A stretch of DNA of 64,000 bases, taken from assembly GCA_029959195.1 (NCBI GenBank), contig CP114122.1, forward strand, positions 2,170,001 through 2,234,000. The letters run 5' to 3'. The DNA comes from Dictyophora rubrovolvata. Its lineage: Eukaryota; Basidiomycota; Agaricomycetes; Phallales; Phallaceae. A program made the position numbers and the translations under genes. Shown here piece after piece: positions 13,826 to 25,738 of this stretch (positions are counted from its first letter, which is position 1; every line of letters starts with the position of its first letter). The notes under the pieces were generated by a model. It was given only the letters and a program-made list of their open reading frames with translations, did not search any database and was not told where the DNA came from.

Positions 13826-15732
13826 TCAACCTTCCGCATCGTACATATAATCCAAAAGCGATCCGATCCCCACTTCTCGCGCAAGAGCGAACGCACAAGA
13901 ATGGGTAATAGTAGATTTATACGACATCGCCTCCAAATCATTTTTTTCAGGCATAATGCGATTCAACAGCCCTTGATTCACTAATTCCGTAATCTGTGGG
14001 AATAAGTTAGGGTGGATACAACAAGCAATAGAAAAAACTAATTGGACGCTCACGGTCGCCGAAACCTGTACCCGTCCCACTACCATTTCTATATCTTTAC
14101 TCTCGTCATGATCGGGGTCAACTTCGTCTTCTTGCTCCACGTAATGTTCTTCCATTAAGGATCCTACTATCGCAACAAGTCTATCGAGTGGAAACGCCAT
14201 CGGACCCAAAAGCTTTTGTGACACCTTTTGCGGGACAAGACATCAAAAAAAAAAAAGAGAAAATATCAAAAACCCGAATTCTCACCTTCGCTTTGTTCCG
14301 CGATCCGACGACCCCAATTCTAGGCCTAATAGTGCCGCCTCCTTTTTTCTTTCTTCTCCCCTTATCGTTAACACTCCTTCCAAACAATTTTAAATCGGAT
14401 TTATGAGGATTATGACTAGCGAGAAACCCGGCTATCAGAATGAATTTAGCGATAGTCGTGAGTGGCCGAATGTGAGGTGGTATTTGATTTTGATATTCGC
14501 GAGTTCGAAGGTGATGATGAGACGTGGAACTACCAGGAGTAGTAGTAGTAGTAGTAGTGCCGCTGCCCTCGGCGCTCTTGGCTTGATAAACGGAAGAAGT
14601 TTGGAGGATATCCGATAGAGTGACGTCTTTTGGAAATGCGTTTTCTTGAATCCATTGTTTGATGTGTTTAGTCCGCGGATAGAGCATTTCAAGGGCGTTT
14701 GCTATCAGAGGAGTGAAATATTTCGTGAGACGGATTCGGGCATCCTCGCCCGGTAGGTCAAGTTGTGGTGGATCCACTTGTTTCCATTGGTTTAAGATAG
14801 GCTGGACAAATATAGGCCAGCAAGCTGAAGCGATGTAACCCAATTCAAGTTCGTCGATGAGAAATGCGTGGCATATGTTTATTACTGCCGCTATGAAATG
14901 CGAGAAGAGCGGTTTGAGTGCGGGATTATAAGGAGATAATAAAGACGGGCCGGATCGGGGGGGGAAAAGCGATGTTAAGAATGTTTGGGAATCTGATGGT
15001 GAATTTTTAGAAACGTTTATGGGGAGGGAACGTGACCGGGTGGGAATACCTTTTTTGCTGTATGGCTTCACGTTGATCACCAGAGGATGTATCGCTGACC
15101 CATCCAAAGGTCTTAATTCAAACCAGGAGGCTTGGGATATGGTTATAACCGAGAGAGGAATGCCTGCCTGTGGAGAGGGTGTGTGTGTGTGTGTGTGTGT
15201 GTCAGACAAAGTACTATGTCAAGGGCAGTCTGTTTGTTCTCACTAGTTCGTCCAGTCTGCTCAATGGTGTCCATAATTCGGGAAGAGACTCTTTCAATTT
15301 TTCGGCGCGATCGAGCACGATGATGATATTCTTTGCGCCAGATTTGCGTGAGATGAGACGGAGTGCCCGTAGAAAGTTGCCCAAGTCTGAGGTGTGTTGT
15401 TGTATGTCTTCCGAAGGTACTATGACCGGGTCTTCTTTGTACTGTTTCAGAATAATCTGTAGAATGCGATGAAAGAAGAGTCTAGAGGAGAAGCATTCAA
15501 TGCCATTGAGAAATGAATATAAGAGAGGACCGCTGTCGGTGTCCTGTGAGGATGAGATGCGTTCGAGGAGAGTCTGGATAACTTGCTGGGTGTGTCGAGT
15601 GGAAATTGGGGCGTGAACATGTATGAAACCTGGCACTGCATCGGCCTGGAGAAACGTGCACAGAATTTGCAATAGTTCGGAATGGCCAGGATGTCTAGTG
15701 GACAGATCCTTCAAGAGCGTCGAGTCTTGCAT
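13826..15732 (-). CDS. ORC5: Origin recognition complex subunit 5
   Basis: Subunit of the nuclear ORC that marks replication origins. From the ATG at 15732, exon 1 holds the AAA+-like part, including NIIIVLDRAEKLKE (Walker B region). An intron at 15168-15243 joins DEL to AGIPLSVITISQASW. The C-terminal half carries the ORC5 hallmark block IAKFILIAGFLASHNPHKSD and LFGR, then an intron joins RNKAK to VSQKLLGPMAFPLDR, and a further one joins VQVSAT to ITELVNQGLLNR. These junctions match the known ORC5 fold order. Odd points: no GxxxxGKS/T Walker A is visible where expected (it reads HVHAPISTRHTQ), and a low-complexity Thr run near 14540 is encoded by an AGT/ACT microsatellite. Length about 570 aa, longer than the typical ORC5 of 430-480 aa. 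Confidence 0.9.
15177..15203. repeat. (GT/CA)n microsatellite in an ORC5 intron
   Basis: About 12 GT units on the + strand, read as CA on the coding strand. They lie just upstream of the 3' splice site at 15168-15170, where a polypyrimidine tract would normally be. Confidence 0.85.
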
Positions 15733-16692
15733 GCAGGTATGCACACGAAAGTCACGCGTCGTCACAAATGCTTATCTGTGTTGCGTGTGTATTCGAGCGC
15801 TAAATGGAGGTGGTCTGTGCGCAATGCCGGGACTGGGGTATATAAGTCCCTTGCCTCGCAGCCTTTGTTTCCTCATACTTACCTTGATGGCGCGGGTGCC
15901 TTCATGTCTTGTGCTCGCGGGCCATGGGAGTCGGCCATAGCACGGCGCCACATTGTCCTCAGTCGCCGCCTGTGGTTTGTATGTGGCAAATGCTGCATGC
16001 ACTGTCTCAATATTTTCCCGTCCTGGTCTACCCCCTCTGGGGTAACCGGGCTTTCTTTTTTTTTTTTTTGGTTGGATTTTAGTCCTAACCCTAACCCTTA
16101 GCATTACATAATAATAGTAACAACGTGCTATGATAACAACAATAAATGTGCTGTGATGTGATTGATATCTCGATCACCGTTGCTGAGCGATAATGCCGCA
16201 AGTGAACTTCTAACTACGATTCAATCAAAGGCTATCCAAGTTATAAACCCCTGGGCTTTGAAATATCAAAATATCAACCATGATGCGCGACTCTGCATGT
16301 GCCCCTACAATCTTAAAATTGTTCCCATAATCCACTCAATTCTCATGTATTTTTGAGCGGGTGGAAACTGCGGCTATATCACCCCTTGCCGTCATCAACA
16401 GGTTCAGCTTCGGCCAGGTCAGCCGGAGAGCGCGGCGCTCCACTCACGGTCATTAAGCCTTTTCCTCTTTCCCCCAAACACACACCATCTTCTTTTGTTC
16501 AACCATTCAGCCACGAGCGACGACGACTTTTTTTTCGTAAATCGACCTGGCAGCAGGGTTTTTGCCAAAGTTTTACGGAGCTATAATTCCTTTAATTTGT
16601 AATACCAGCTTGTCCGTAACCACCATTACAAACCATACCATAGCACTTTTATTATTCACTTGTTACCAAGTCTCATCTACTACTACTACTTC
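15733..16692. promoter_or_regulatory. Divergent promoter region, ORC5 / membrane protein
   Basis: 960 bp between two head-to-head genes. It contains a telomere-like stretch CCTAACCCTAACCCTTAG at 16083-16100, preceded by a T-run at 16057-16070, and pyrimidine-rich sequence at 16450-16500 before the downstream gene. The open frames here overlap on both strands and have no recognisable content. Confidence 0.45.
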
Positions 16693-18181
16693 ATGCTTTT
16701 TTCTTTATATCTTGTACCCCTTCTCGCTCTTCCTCAATTCGTGCTCGGCTTCTCATTCGAGCTTACCTCCCTTCCAACACAATGCGGCCAGCTCCATGTC
16801 AACATCACTCAAGGCTCTGGCACACCCCCGTATTCCATTCTTGTTGTCCCATTCGGTGCTTCACCCGTCAACCCAGAAAAACGAACCATCTTGTCCCACT
16901 CATTTAATGGCTCTTCTACAAGCTTTCAGATGGCCTATCCCGCCGACTCGGACTTTGTTATTGCGGTACGCCCCCCCCCTCAAATCTCTTCTTTCCCTTC
17001 TTCTCCCCATTTCTTTCAATCTTTTCCCTTTTACTGACTGTGCCCTTCGTTCATGTCATTTAGCTAGGAGACGCGAATGGTATTGGTACAGGCGGAACCA
17101 GCGCTCCAGCCAAAGTTCAAGCTTCCAACGATACCTCCTGTCTACCCAACAGCGTCTCCACTGAATATTCTTTTCAAGTTTTGCCTAGCAATGCTATTAA
17201 CCAATGCCAACCAGTCACTCTAGCATGGAATAACCAGGCTCAAGGGTAAGTTGACCTCTTTTCTCTACTCCTTTTTTTCTTCTTCACCAACTTACATAAT
17301 CGCACAGCAAGGTCCAGCTGCAACTTATCATCCCAGGTGGTGAATCGTCCACAATCAAAGAGTCAACAATACAATCAGGCTTACAGGGCAATACGACTGG
17401 ATTTGACTGGTTGCCTAATATACCCGTTGGAACCAACATCATCATTGTAGGTGGCGATTCGAGAGGTATAGCCACGGGAGGAAGCGCCGACTTTTCGGTG
17501 GGCAACAATCCGAATGGCGATAACTCATGTATTAATGGAAACTCGCCCAGTTCAACTCCGGGGCTTGCCGCAGGAGCAATTGAGACTGGAAGATCCACTC
17601 CAGACAATAACAACAATAACAAAACCGGCAGTTCCACCAATATAGGAGCCATCGTGGGTGGTGTCATCGCCGGTATAGCCGCCATTATCGTCGCTGTGCT
17701 TGTCACTCTTTTCTGCGTGCACCGTCGACGGAATCAACAGCGCCGCAGACGACAATCCCTCGATCTTCTCCCTGAAATCGGACAGGCGAACGAGATGTAT
17801 CAGCCTGATCCATTCATCGTGCCTTCCACTGCTGCTGCGAGCTCCCGCCATGCTCGGACGGCATCAGACGTCTCTGAAGATGACCAATTATCAGCCCCGC
17901 GGCCTAGCATATCTGAGGGGGGGAGACGGTACAGCACGTTATCGATGACCGATGCGAGTGAGACGACTGGTTATCCCGGCACTTCTACTGAACCACAAAT
18001 GCGGGCGGGGACGGGGACGTACACTTCTACTTCGCGAAAGTCACCTCTCCCTCCTGTTTTTAGAGCTGTCAATTATGTACAACATGAGGATGCGGGTCAA
18101 CTTGGTGGACCCGAAGGCGATGGTGATGGAGAACCTGAGACAGTGGAGTTGCCGCCTAACTACGATGCTATCAGGAGATGA
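16693..18181 (+). CDS. Single-pass type I membrane protein, Ser/Thr-rich ectodomain
   Basis: Unrecognised function; basidiomycete-style surface protein of about 420 aa. The chosen start MLFSLYLVPLLALPQFVLG is a clear signal peptide. Exon 1 ends at 16964 (DSDFVIA). Exon 2 begins with a GDANGIGTGGTSAP stretch and ends at AWNNQAQG; exon 3 starts KVQLQLIIPGG and runs to the stop at 18181. The ectodomain has several NxS/T sites and a linker with an Asn run (PDNNNNNKTGSS). A transmembrane segment follows (IGAIVGGVIAGIAAIIVAVL), then an RRRNQQRRRR stop-transfer stretch and a cytosolic tail ending PPNYDAIRR, which contains a PPxY motif that could recruit WW-domain (Rsp5-type) ligases. An upstream in-frame ATG at 16660 would spoil the signal peptide, so I did not use it. 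Confidence 0.78.
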
Positions 18182-19336
18182 TGAAAAAGGACGTGGGTGG
18201 TGGTCTCTCTCAATCGTAAGTTGAAATCCTTGTTCAACTTTTTGGCTTATTCAAAGTTTTCTCCTTACAGTAGTGCTTTTTATGCGATTGGAGAAGAATC
18301 ACTTTTTTGTTATTTCGCGTTGGAAATCATTACATATTTCTTTTGTTTTCTTTTTGAATGGAGGAGGACCTTTTTCGCTGGCACACCCCCACCCTTTTTC
18401 TGCTGTCGTGTATAAATAATTACCCAACGCGAATTCTTGTCTTTTTTTTTTTACAAAACTTTCCTCTTCCCACCATCCCACCACCTCCTCATTACCTGCA
18501 CTGCTTTAACCGTCTTTATCAAAGGCTTCACTTCCCACCCTACCTTCGCGTTCTCATCTTGCATCTTGATTCTTATCCCAAAGCCATTCCATCTTCCATC
18601 ATCCCAACTTTATCAAGTTTTTTTTCTTTGCGTTATATTCTCTCATACCTACTTCTTATCGCATAAAAAACTTGACACAAACAAACAAAGAACGACGAGT
18701 CCTCTGTGCTTTCCATAACTGTATAGACTCCATTTCTTCTATCCCCATCACGCGCACCAGACTCCAGACCCTCTTCTTTGGGTTCCAATTTCTCACTCCA
18801 TCATCCTCCTCCACTCCTTCCTTCCACTCCGTCATCACATGACTCTAGTCACTAGTCACTAGTTGGCACCCACCCTTCGTCGTCGTCAAAATTAACTGGC
18901 ATTGGACTTTGTTTTCGCTATTTTTACTATTTTTTTAGTCGATTACCAAGGCCGAAACCGTTCGCCCGTTTGTCTTTATTTATTTAAATACAAATTCCTG
19001 ACATTCTTTGCTATTATCCTTACTACATGGTAATACAATACATACATACGTATGTATTCAAAAGAAGTAGCACAGTGGAGTTATGTGAATGGTCAGCGCG
19101 CCTTGGTGGAGAAGTGCACAAGGCGGGGTGGAGCCAGAATTAAAAGCTCATGGCGCACTCTTTGTAGGAAAAGGAAACTCTTTGATATATATTTATATAT
19201 ACATAGCAGGCGCTTTTTTGAGTTCCACAATGTAATATTATTTTATTGTTTATCATTACGTCGCGAACTCACGTGGACCCCAAAGAGCGTTTCATGCCTA
19301 GTAATGTGAAAGTGTACGTATATGGTCGCCCCCATT
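18182..19336. other. Intergenic, convergent 3' ends
   Basis: 1.15 kb between the membrane protein gene and RPN3, which face each other. The + strand from 18430 to 18840 is strongly pyrimidine-rich, and there is a short tandem TAGTCACTAGTCACTAG near 18846. No gene seen. Confidence 0.5.
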
Positions 19337-21509
19337 TCAAAAGTCGGCCAAATCTTCATCGTCGTCGATATCACCTTCTTGAATCTCTTTAGCAAGCTCT
19401 TTTTCTCTTTCTCTAGCTCCTTCGGCCGCGGCCAACTCCTTTCGGTGTGCATTGAGTGGGTATCGCATTGCCTAGTATGAAGGTGTATATAAATACATAA
19501 GACTGTGCGGCTGATAAATAATATGCGGATAATGTACCTTTACGCTCTCGTTGTGCAATTGCATGCAGAAACCGATTCTACGATTGAAGGCGTCCGTTGC
19601 TTCAATGCCGTATACACCTTTAGATTGTGATCCACATTCTAACCATCCACGTTCATGAACAATACTACAAAGAAGGAATTAGGAGTCAGAAAACCAAGTT
19701 CCTCAATTGAGAGAGAGAGAAATAGCTTGTCTTCAGAACTTACCGACCCTCAATAACACCATCTCTAATAGCCTTCCCGACAATATATTCCGCATCTTCT
19801 TCAGAATCGAGATGCAACTTGACGCAAATTTCCCGAAGAGAGATGCGCGAATAGGCAAGAGAGAGACGTCTTATTCCGGTTTTGATAACATTTTGCCGGA
19901 GACGGAGGATGAACGTGTAGGTTTTGTCGTCGTTGAATGTTTTGCTGTATGTAGATAGGGCGTGTTGGAATTGGGATAGAGAGCCGGTACGGACGGCTAA
20001 GAGAGAGAGAGAGAGAGAGAAACAAGATTGTTCAGTGCATGCACAGTGTTGTAGTATGGACGACAAGAATAGACGAACCTTTGACGATTTCAAAGTATCC
20101 TTCTAAGGCTTTTCGTAAAACCGGATGACGGAATGTGCTGCGTTCGGGTATATCTCCCATTAACAATTCAACGACGACAAGCCATTTGTGAACCTACATA
20201 TCAAACGTGAATGTTAGAAAAAAAGGGGGGAGAATGTGAATTTGAATTGTAATATCTTACCTCCTGCCAGAACCCTGGCGCCTGCTCGGCTCTCGGTGCG
20301 CGCCTGACTGCTTGCAAAAGGTGATTATGTGCAGTAGTATAAGACAATTCAATAGCTCGGATTCTTCCGACGTAGTAAAGATACCGAGCTAGCTGAGTCG
20401 GCGATGAAGTCGAACTGGAGAGCAATCGAGTCGTGCTGTTGTTTATAGTAGTACTAGTCGTCGTCGTCGTCATCGTGTTTGCGTTCGTGGCGGCAGTTGA
20501 CGCTGAGGTTGCTCCGCTTGTAGTTGCCCCATTTGTAGTGGATGAAATTAAGGACGAATCCGGATAGGTTACTTTGGATAAGAAGGTGGATGCCGAGCCG
20601 TAGGATGAGGTGAGAAGGTGTAATCGGAGAATGAGGTTGATGAGAGTTGCTAGTGTTTCGATGTCGTGCCTCAAAGAAGCGGTGCGCTGGGCATTGAGGA
20701 GAAGCCTACATGTAATAAGGATGATTGGTTCATTTTTACCCATAATAAAAAAATAATATTTTTTTTTCTTTCTTACGGTCTTAAATCTGGCAAATTGCCT
20801 TTGATCTCGTATACACGTCCTAGGGCAAACCACACTTTGGCGGAAAGGGGATCAAGACTGCGTCGGTTGAGCGAATGAATCCGTTCAACTGTTTCTTGAC
20901 CAAATGCAACAGCCCGTGCATGCAATTCTTCATAGTTTCCTTCCAATTTGACTTTTTCAGGCTCTCCGTGACGTTTTCGGGGGAAATTGGAGATGTTGTC
21001 GATGAGATAGTATAGAATGAGCAGCCTGAAGTATATTTCGGATTCGGGGAGGGGTTCGACAGGTGTAGAGGGTTTTTGTCCCGCACGTGCAATTGTGGAG
21101 TCGATTTCCATGGTTGAAATTTCATGGGTGCTGTTGTTACTGCTTGACAACCAGCCAAGAAGCGATTTCTTTACAGGATCATCTAATGTAAGATGGAAAG
21201 CCAAGTTATTCCGCGAAATAAGTAATAGGCTCAACGAGAAACATTAGATTTGGACATGCCTTTATAAACATCATTTATAGCGTCTTTCAAAATCTTCTCG
21301 TCGATCCTTCTTCGCAAGCTTGTCAAGCCACGAAGAACTTTATGTGCGAAACGAGGCTCTAGTGTCGAGACTGCGCGTTCAACAAGAACGACATTAGCCT
21401 TTATTTCTTCGACAGGAGTAAGAGGCTGAGGTTTGGGAATCAATGGGGTTTCTTGAGATTTGGATTCCTCATCTTTCATTTCCACTTCTTTTGTTGTTGT
21501 TTTGGACAT
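19337..21509 (-). CDS. RPN3: 26S proteasome regulatory lid subunit RPN3 (PSMD3)
   Basis: Non-ATPase lid subunit of the 26S proteasome. The start at 21509 gives [17 protein letters not shown]; the following exons carry the family's [19 protein letters not shown], then a region ending [20 protein letters not shown], and then [19 protein letters not shown]. The C-terminal PCI module is seen as [40 protein letters not shown] and [16 protein letters not shown]. The end is a basic then acidic tail, [11 protein letters not shown], at 19337. At least six introns. An odd point is a Ser/Thr/Ala/Asn low-complexity insertion just before QLARYLYY (20398-20545). The frame is intact, so I treat the gene as functional. 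Confidence 0.93.
20398..20545 (-). repeat. Low-complexity Thr/Ser/Ala insertion within RPN3
   Basis: About 48 codons dominated by Thr, Ser, Ala and Asn, partly driven by a GTC/GAC trinucleotide run at 20458-20471. Human and yeast RPN3 have no comparable stretch at this point. Confidence 0.7.
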
Positions 21510-23916
21510 GTTTCTCGAAAGGTTGAAAGACGAAATGTGTGTGGAGCTGACGCGTTCTTTACCTTTTTTGGATTACGTAAGCCTCAACCACTACCTACTG
21601 ACCAAAGTGGACGAGAAATTCGTGTGCAATAATGCACTTCTCACGACCTTTTTTTTCCTGTTCGTGATAGCTTCCTTTGTAAACCGGTAAATCGAATTGT
21701 GCCGGAGCTGTCCAGTCACGAATTCTAAAAGCCAACAATTATTGTAGTTCGTCGCAAGTTCGTCGACCATCTTCTCTTTTTCTTTTTCACAAAGTTGGCG
21801 TACCCGCGCTCAGGGGAATAACTTCCTTTTTTTCCTGCAGTAATTTCGTCTGGAATCAAGGGCCTGAAAAGCTTCCGACTTCCAAGTCGTGTTCGTTTAC
21901 TTAATTGATGGCGCGCCAGCTGAACGTGCCAGCCGTGCAGAGTGACGACATTCATATGTACATATGTACCATGAGTGGTTCTTCAAGATCTGTGTAAGAT
22001 CCCCTTTCACAGTAATGCATTCACACCTCACATCTCAATATGTACGCCGATTTAATCCAAGCCAGAGCCAGATCGTATGTATGTATAATCGTCGGTGCCG
22101 CAAAGCACACGTAAATCGGAAAGAAAGCATCAGCATGTCCATGTAAATATTCATGTGTGCGTCCGAGATCAACCGCCGTTACTATACTTACCCTTAGGGT
22201 ATCTGAAAAGTCATGTGAACCCTTTTTCTGTTTTTGAGCTGCAGCTTGCTCAGCATATCATGATGTAATATGTATGTACGCCAGATATTTCGGAATTGGG
22301 GATTTCCGCAGTTTTTCAGACAGGACGACCGCTCCGACCGGAATGGTCTATGATTGCCCTTGGCACGTTTTTTGTTTCTTTTGGTTTTGTTTCTTGCGTT
22401 TTTTTCTTGCTCAAGGCGGTTTAGGTTTTTAGCGAAACGTTTTTTCAGTGTTTTCGAGCATAAACCAGGGATGGTACATTTTTGTCAGTTGTACCCCTTC
22501 CGACACGTGGATTGAATAGATTTTAATGAGGAACACATCCCGAACATGTCATTCATGTCATTCCTTAAACCCGCCGATGAGCTAGTGTGATGCCACTGGC
22601 ATGCGTGAATAATATTCTAGCATACCGCATTGAGTAAGCATAAGCATTTCTTTCAGCAATCTGTCAAAAATTAAGACTCTGATATTCATTATTATTTTAG
22701 AAACGCAAATGATTATATTTATTTTTGCTCTTTTCGGGTGGCTCACATTTCACGACTGCGTTCGCAAAGTTATTCCGATTTAAAATGAGTTCACAAAACC
22801 AAATCCCGAATATTATTGTCAAAAATCCATTGTTGCTTTTTTGACATTTATTTATGTGATACTAACTAAATATTTTCTAAAGTATTTTTAGAAGAGCCAA
22901 TCGAGTAGGAATCTTTCGATACAGATCGGAGGTTGGAAATCTTATTCATTCAAGCTGCTCGCAGCGATATTACAGGGTGAACATATGCACCTGACGAAGC
23001 CTTGGGTCGAAAATCCAAAATCCAAAATCGCAAAAGTTAAAAACTGTTGGGAGACTGTGTTTCTACGGTATCAAAAAAGTCTTTGAAGCAAAAATACAAT
23101 CTGCGAAAGGCGATGTAAACTCAACTTCGTTTTTTTCTCGTGACCGTCAAGACTCAAACGAAACAGAACAGAACACAGTAATAATATTTGAAAAGAATAC
23201 ACGTGTTCTAGCGGAAGCTCGCGTTCACGGCTAGTCTATTCAGGGCCCTCAATGACTGACATTAATAAATGTGGTGTGAGAATTTGATAAATTAAAAAAT
23301 GATCATATCTCTCGGAGTTTGTAATTTCGGAGCGTGCCTTCTCGTGCAAAATCGTAGATTACATTAAATAATTTCTAGAGCCGGTGCATGTCAGCCTTTG
23401 TGCTCGTACGTAAAAACCAATACATATTTTGATTGAATGCCGGAAGAAAAAAAAAGGAATAAAATATTTATTTTCCCCACCCTGTCAATTTGCCAAACAA
23501 TAATTCAGTCATCAATTTTTTTTCAAACCACCTAATTTTATCTAACTTTATACTTATTCATTTTTGCATTTCATTATGAATCACGCCAGTCGCATATGAA
23601 ATCAGGATTAATTACAATGCATGCAATTTACCATGTCATCTCAACTTTTGCTACGCGATGACTGTATGCTGAATTTTTTTTCTTGTCCGAGGACGCGCGT
23701 AATTGAACATCCAAATAAAATTTGACCCAGAGATTATCTGAGATACTGGAAGTGCCAGGTCGTTGTTGAAGTGGGAGCCTGAGCAGCTCCTGTCATACTG
23801 TGAGATACGGTATACCACACTGGCGACTTCGGGCGGTGAATTCAACTCGTACCGGTGATGTCTGCTCCTGACGCGGACGATCAGCCGCGGTCTTGGATCC
23901 GATCCGAATGGGGGCC
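21510..23916. other. Intergenic, no gene recognised
   Basis: 2.4 kb upstream of RPN3 (its promoter is at the left end) running to the first tandem unit. AT-rich, with many stops in every frame. I found no transposon ends, no tRNA and no exon chain. The open frame at 21725-21955 (-) has no supporting features. Confidence 0.55.
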
Positions 23917-24150
23917 TTCAGAGCTTCAGCGCCTACACTAATTCTAAGCGATATCTTTCAATCTCTAACCACTTCATATACTTATGAGCCCTCACATTAT
24001 CTACGCTACAAGTTCAGAAGGGTTTCAATTGAATCCATTTGATACGGTCAAAAATGTTTGTATATTTATTTTACTACAAGAGTACCTTATAATCCGATGT
24101 GTTCAGTGTTGACAGACAGCGTCGGATGGTAAAGCGGCTTGGTGGCTCAT

Positions 24151-24542
24151 TTAATTGACAATGCCACTTTGGTTTCGGAGCTCTGCAACATACTCTTCCC
24201 CCCATGTCAAGGCAAGCTAAAGTGCGTCAGTGACAAATGAAGGGAGATATGCATCGGACACGCGTACCTGCCTGAGACTGCACTCACTCCATGCTTTGAT
24301 AATTTCCTCCTCTTCTTCAGGAGTGAAATCAGGGCAGGGCGGCCAGTCCTGGAACGGGTACAGTAGTCAAGGTGGCGGGACAATAACCATATAGATACTT
24401 AGAAACGTACCCCGCTGTATTCATCTTCTTCCTCGGGATCGAAATAATGTTCTATCAGTGCGGAAAATGCGTCCTGGAACGCGTCTTTGGCCAGAGTGTC
24501 CTGGGTGTTTTGATTGTTATTAGCTTGGGTTGTAGAAGACAT
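24151..24542 (-). CDS. Tandem orphan small acidic protein, copy A
   Basis: Family not recognised. Exons 24411-24542, 24268-24348 and 24151-24216 (132, 81 and 66 nt), both introns phase 0, giving 92 aa. The N-terminus is polar (MSSTTQANNNQNTQD), followed by the family core DAFQDAFSALIEHYFDPEEE. Exon 2 starts DWPPCPDFTPEEEEE and ends SLRQ; exon 3 reads LALTWGEEYVAELRN plus a short tail. There is no signal peptide, no transmembrane segment and no CaaX end; the likely site is the cytosol or nucleus. Strong acidic runs suggest an interaction role, but this is inference. The same exon lengths and phases recur in copies B and C, which is the main evidence that it is a real gene. Confidence 0.8.
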
Positions 24543-24600
24543 TTGAAGAATATAACACGTTGTAGAATGGTTAATGATGCCATAGCTATCGGTAGAGGGC

Positions 24601-24618
24601 CCTTATATATACTGACTC
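24601..24618 (-). promoter_or_regulatory. TATA box block, copy A
   Basis: On the - strand AGTCAGTATATATAAGG, about 60 bp upstream of the ATG at 24542. The same block precedes copies B and C. Confidence 0.7.
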
Positions 24619-24660
24619 CTTGCAATGTCGTCCGTAACTATTGTCCTGGTGAGCCAGTGT

Positions 24661-25367
24661 ATAACGGACGGAGGACCGCACGCAGACACGGACTCGGACT
24701 CGGACATTGTCAATGTTGTACGTCCTTTGTCTATTCACTGAAGCACGGTTACCCTATTCCGGACGAAAGATAATCTACGTTTTTGTCTCATCAATCTTGG
24801 TTTCACGAAAAGGGTTACTAACGACGACCGTCGGAAACGATACGCGCTGCGCATGCAGGTAAACCAGGAAAAATGAAAGCCTTACGGGTTTTGTCACGAC
24901 AGATCATTTCCAAGTTGAGATATCCAGAGGTAATGTAAAGCCATAGCTATGAATGGATTTGACTCAAAAACTCATCGGTCAATCACCTCAATGATTCTCA
25001 GGGCGATTATGTTATGTGGCCCATCCGACTACTAACAGAATGTAAATAATGCTTTTCACCGCGCGTTGAGGTAGCAATTGAGATTCAGAGAGGCCCCGCA
25101 CGGTTTACGGCTTCCTCGAGAGTCGATCTCGTAGTTTGATTGGCGGCGACGAAGAAAGGAGTCAAACTTCTCCAATAAGCGAGAGATTACTTCTGGATGT
25201 TCTAACATGGTCCAAATATATACTGACTTCTGACCTTTGTACTATGCAACGGAAACTTAGAGCGTCGCATTTAATTGCCCACTTAATATACATATGTACA
25301 TCGCCATAAGTCGAACCTACTGTTCCAACATTCCATTGTACCGCACCCCTCGTGTCGAGCAAGTGGA
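24661..25367. other. Upstream flank of copy A, duplicated from the arrestin 3' flank
   Basis: Contains a GGGTTTTGTCACGAC block near 24886. From about 25090 to 25367 it matches the arrestin gene's downstream flank at about 28140-28432. In the - strand the phrase MLEHPEVISRLLEKF (copy A) against MLEHPEAIPRLLEKF (copy C) is conserved, but the frame then shifts between copies, so I do not call a gene. Confidence 0.6.
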
Positions 25368-25466
25368 TTAGCAATCGCACTCGTAAACTCCAATATTCAA
25401 GCTATCAGAAACCAATGCCACACTGTTTCCGATTCCACTACTAGGAACTTTGGCGACAAGATGGTG
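25368..25466 (-). pseudogene. Detached last exon of the arrestin-like gene
   Basis: A 99-nt copy of the arrestin gene's terminal exon (true copy at 28433-28531). It has the same acceptor and stop and encodes 32 residues with one amino-acid change (VPSSGIGNS here, VPISGIGNS in the gene). Homology runs on through the intron and stops at about 25528, one base into the 5' splice site of that intron, so the donor and all upstream exons are missing. It is a passenger of the tandem duplication and cannot be expressed as an arrestin. Confidence 0.85.
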
Positions 25467-25738
25467 CTTTCAAAATTCAAGGCCTTCAATAAGCCAGTGT
25501 CCATGAATTACGAACCACAACGCAACTCATCTGAAGCTTCAGCGCCTACGCCTTTCAATCTCTGGCCACTCTCTCATATAAGTTTAGAAGGATTTTAATT
25601 AAATCACAATGCAAAAGGTTTGTACATTTATTTTACTACAAGAGTGCATAGCTTATATCCGATTTGCGTTCACGTTTGACGAACAGCGTCGAATTAGTAA
25701 AGAGAGTGGAGCGGCAAGTTAATGGCTCATTTAGGCCA

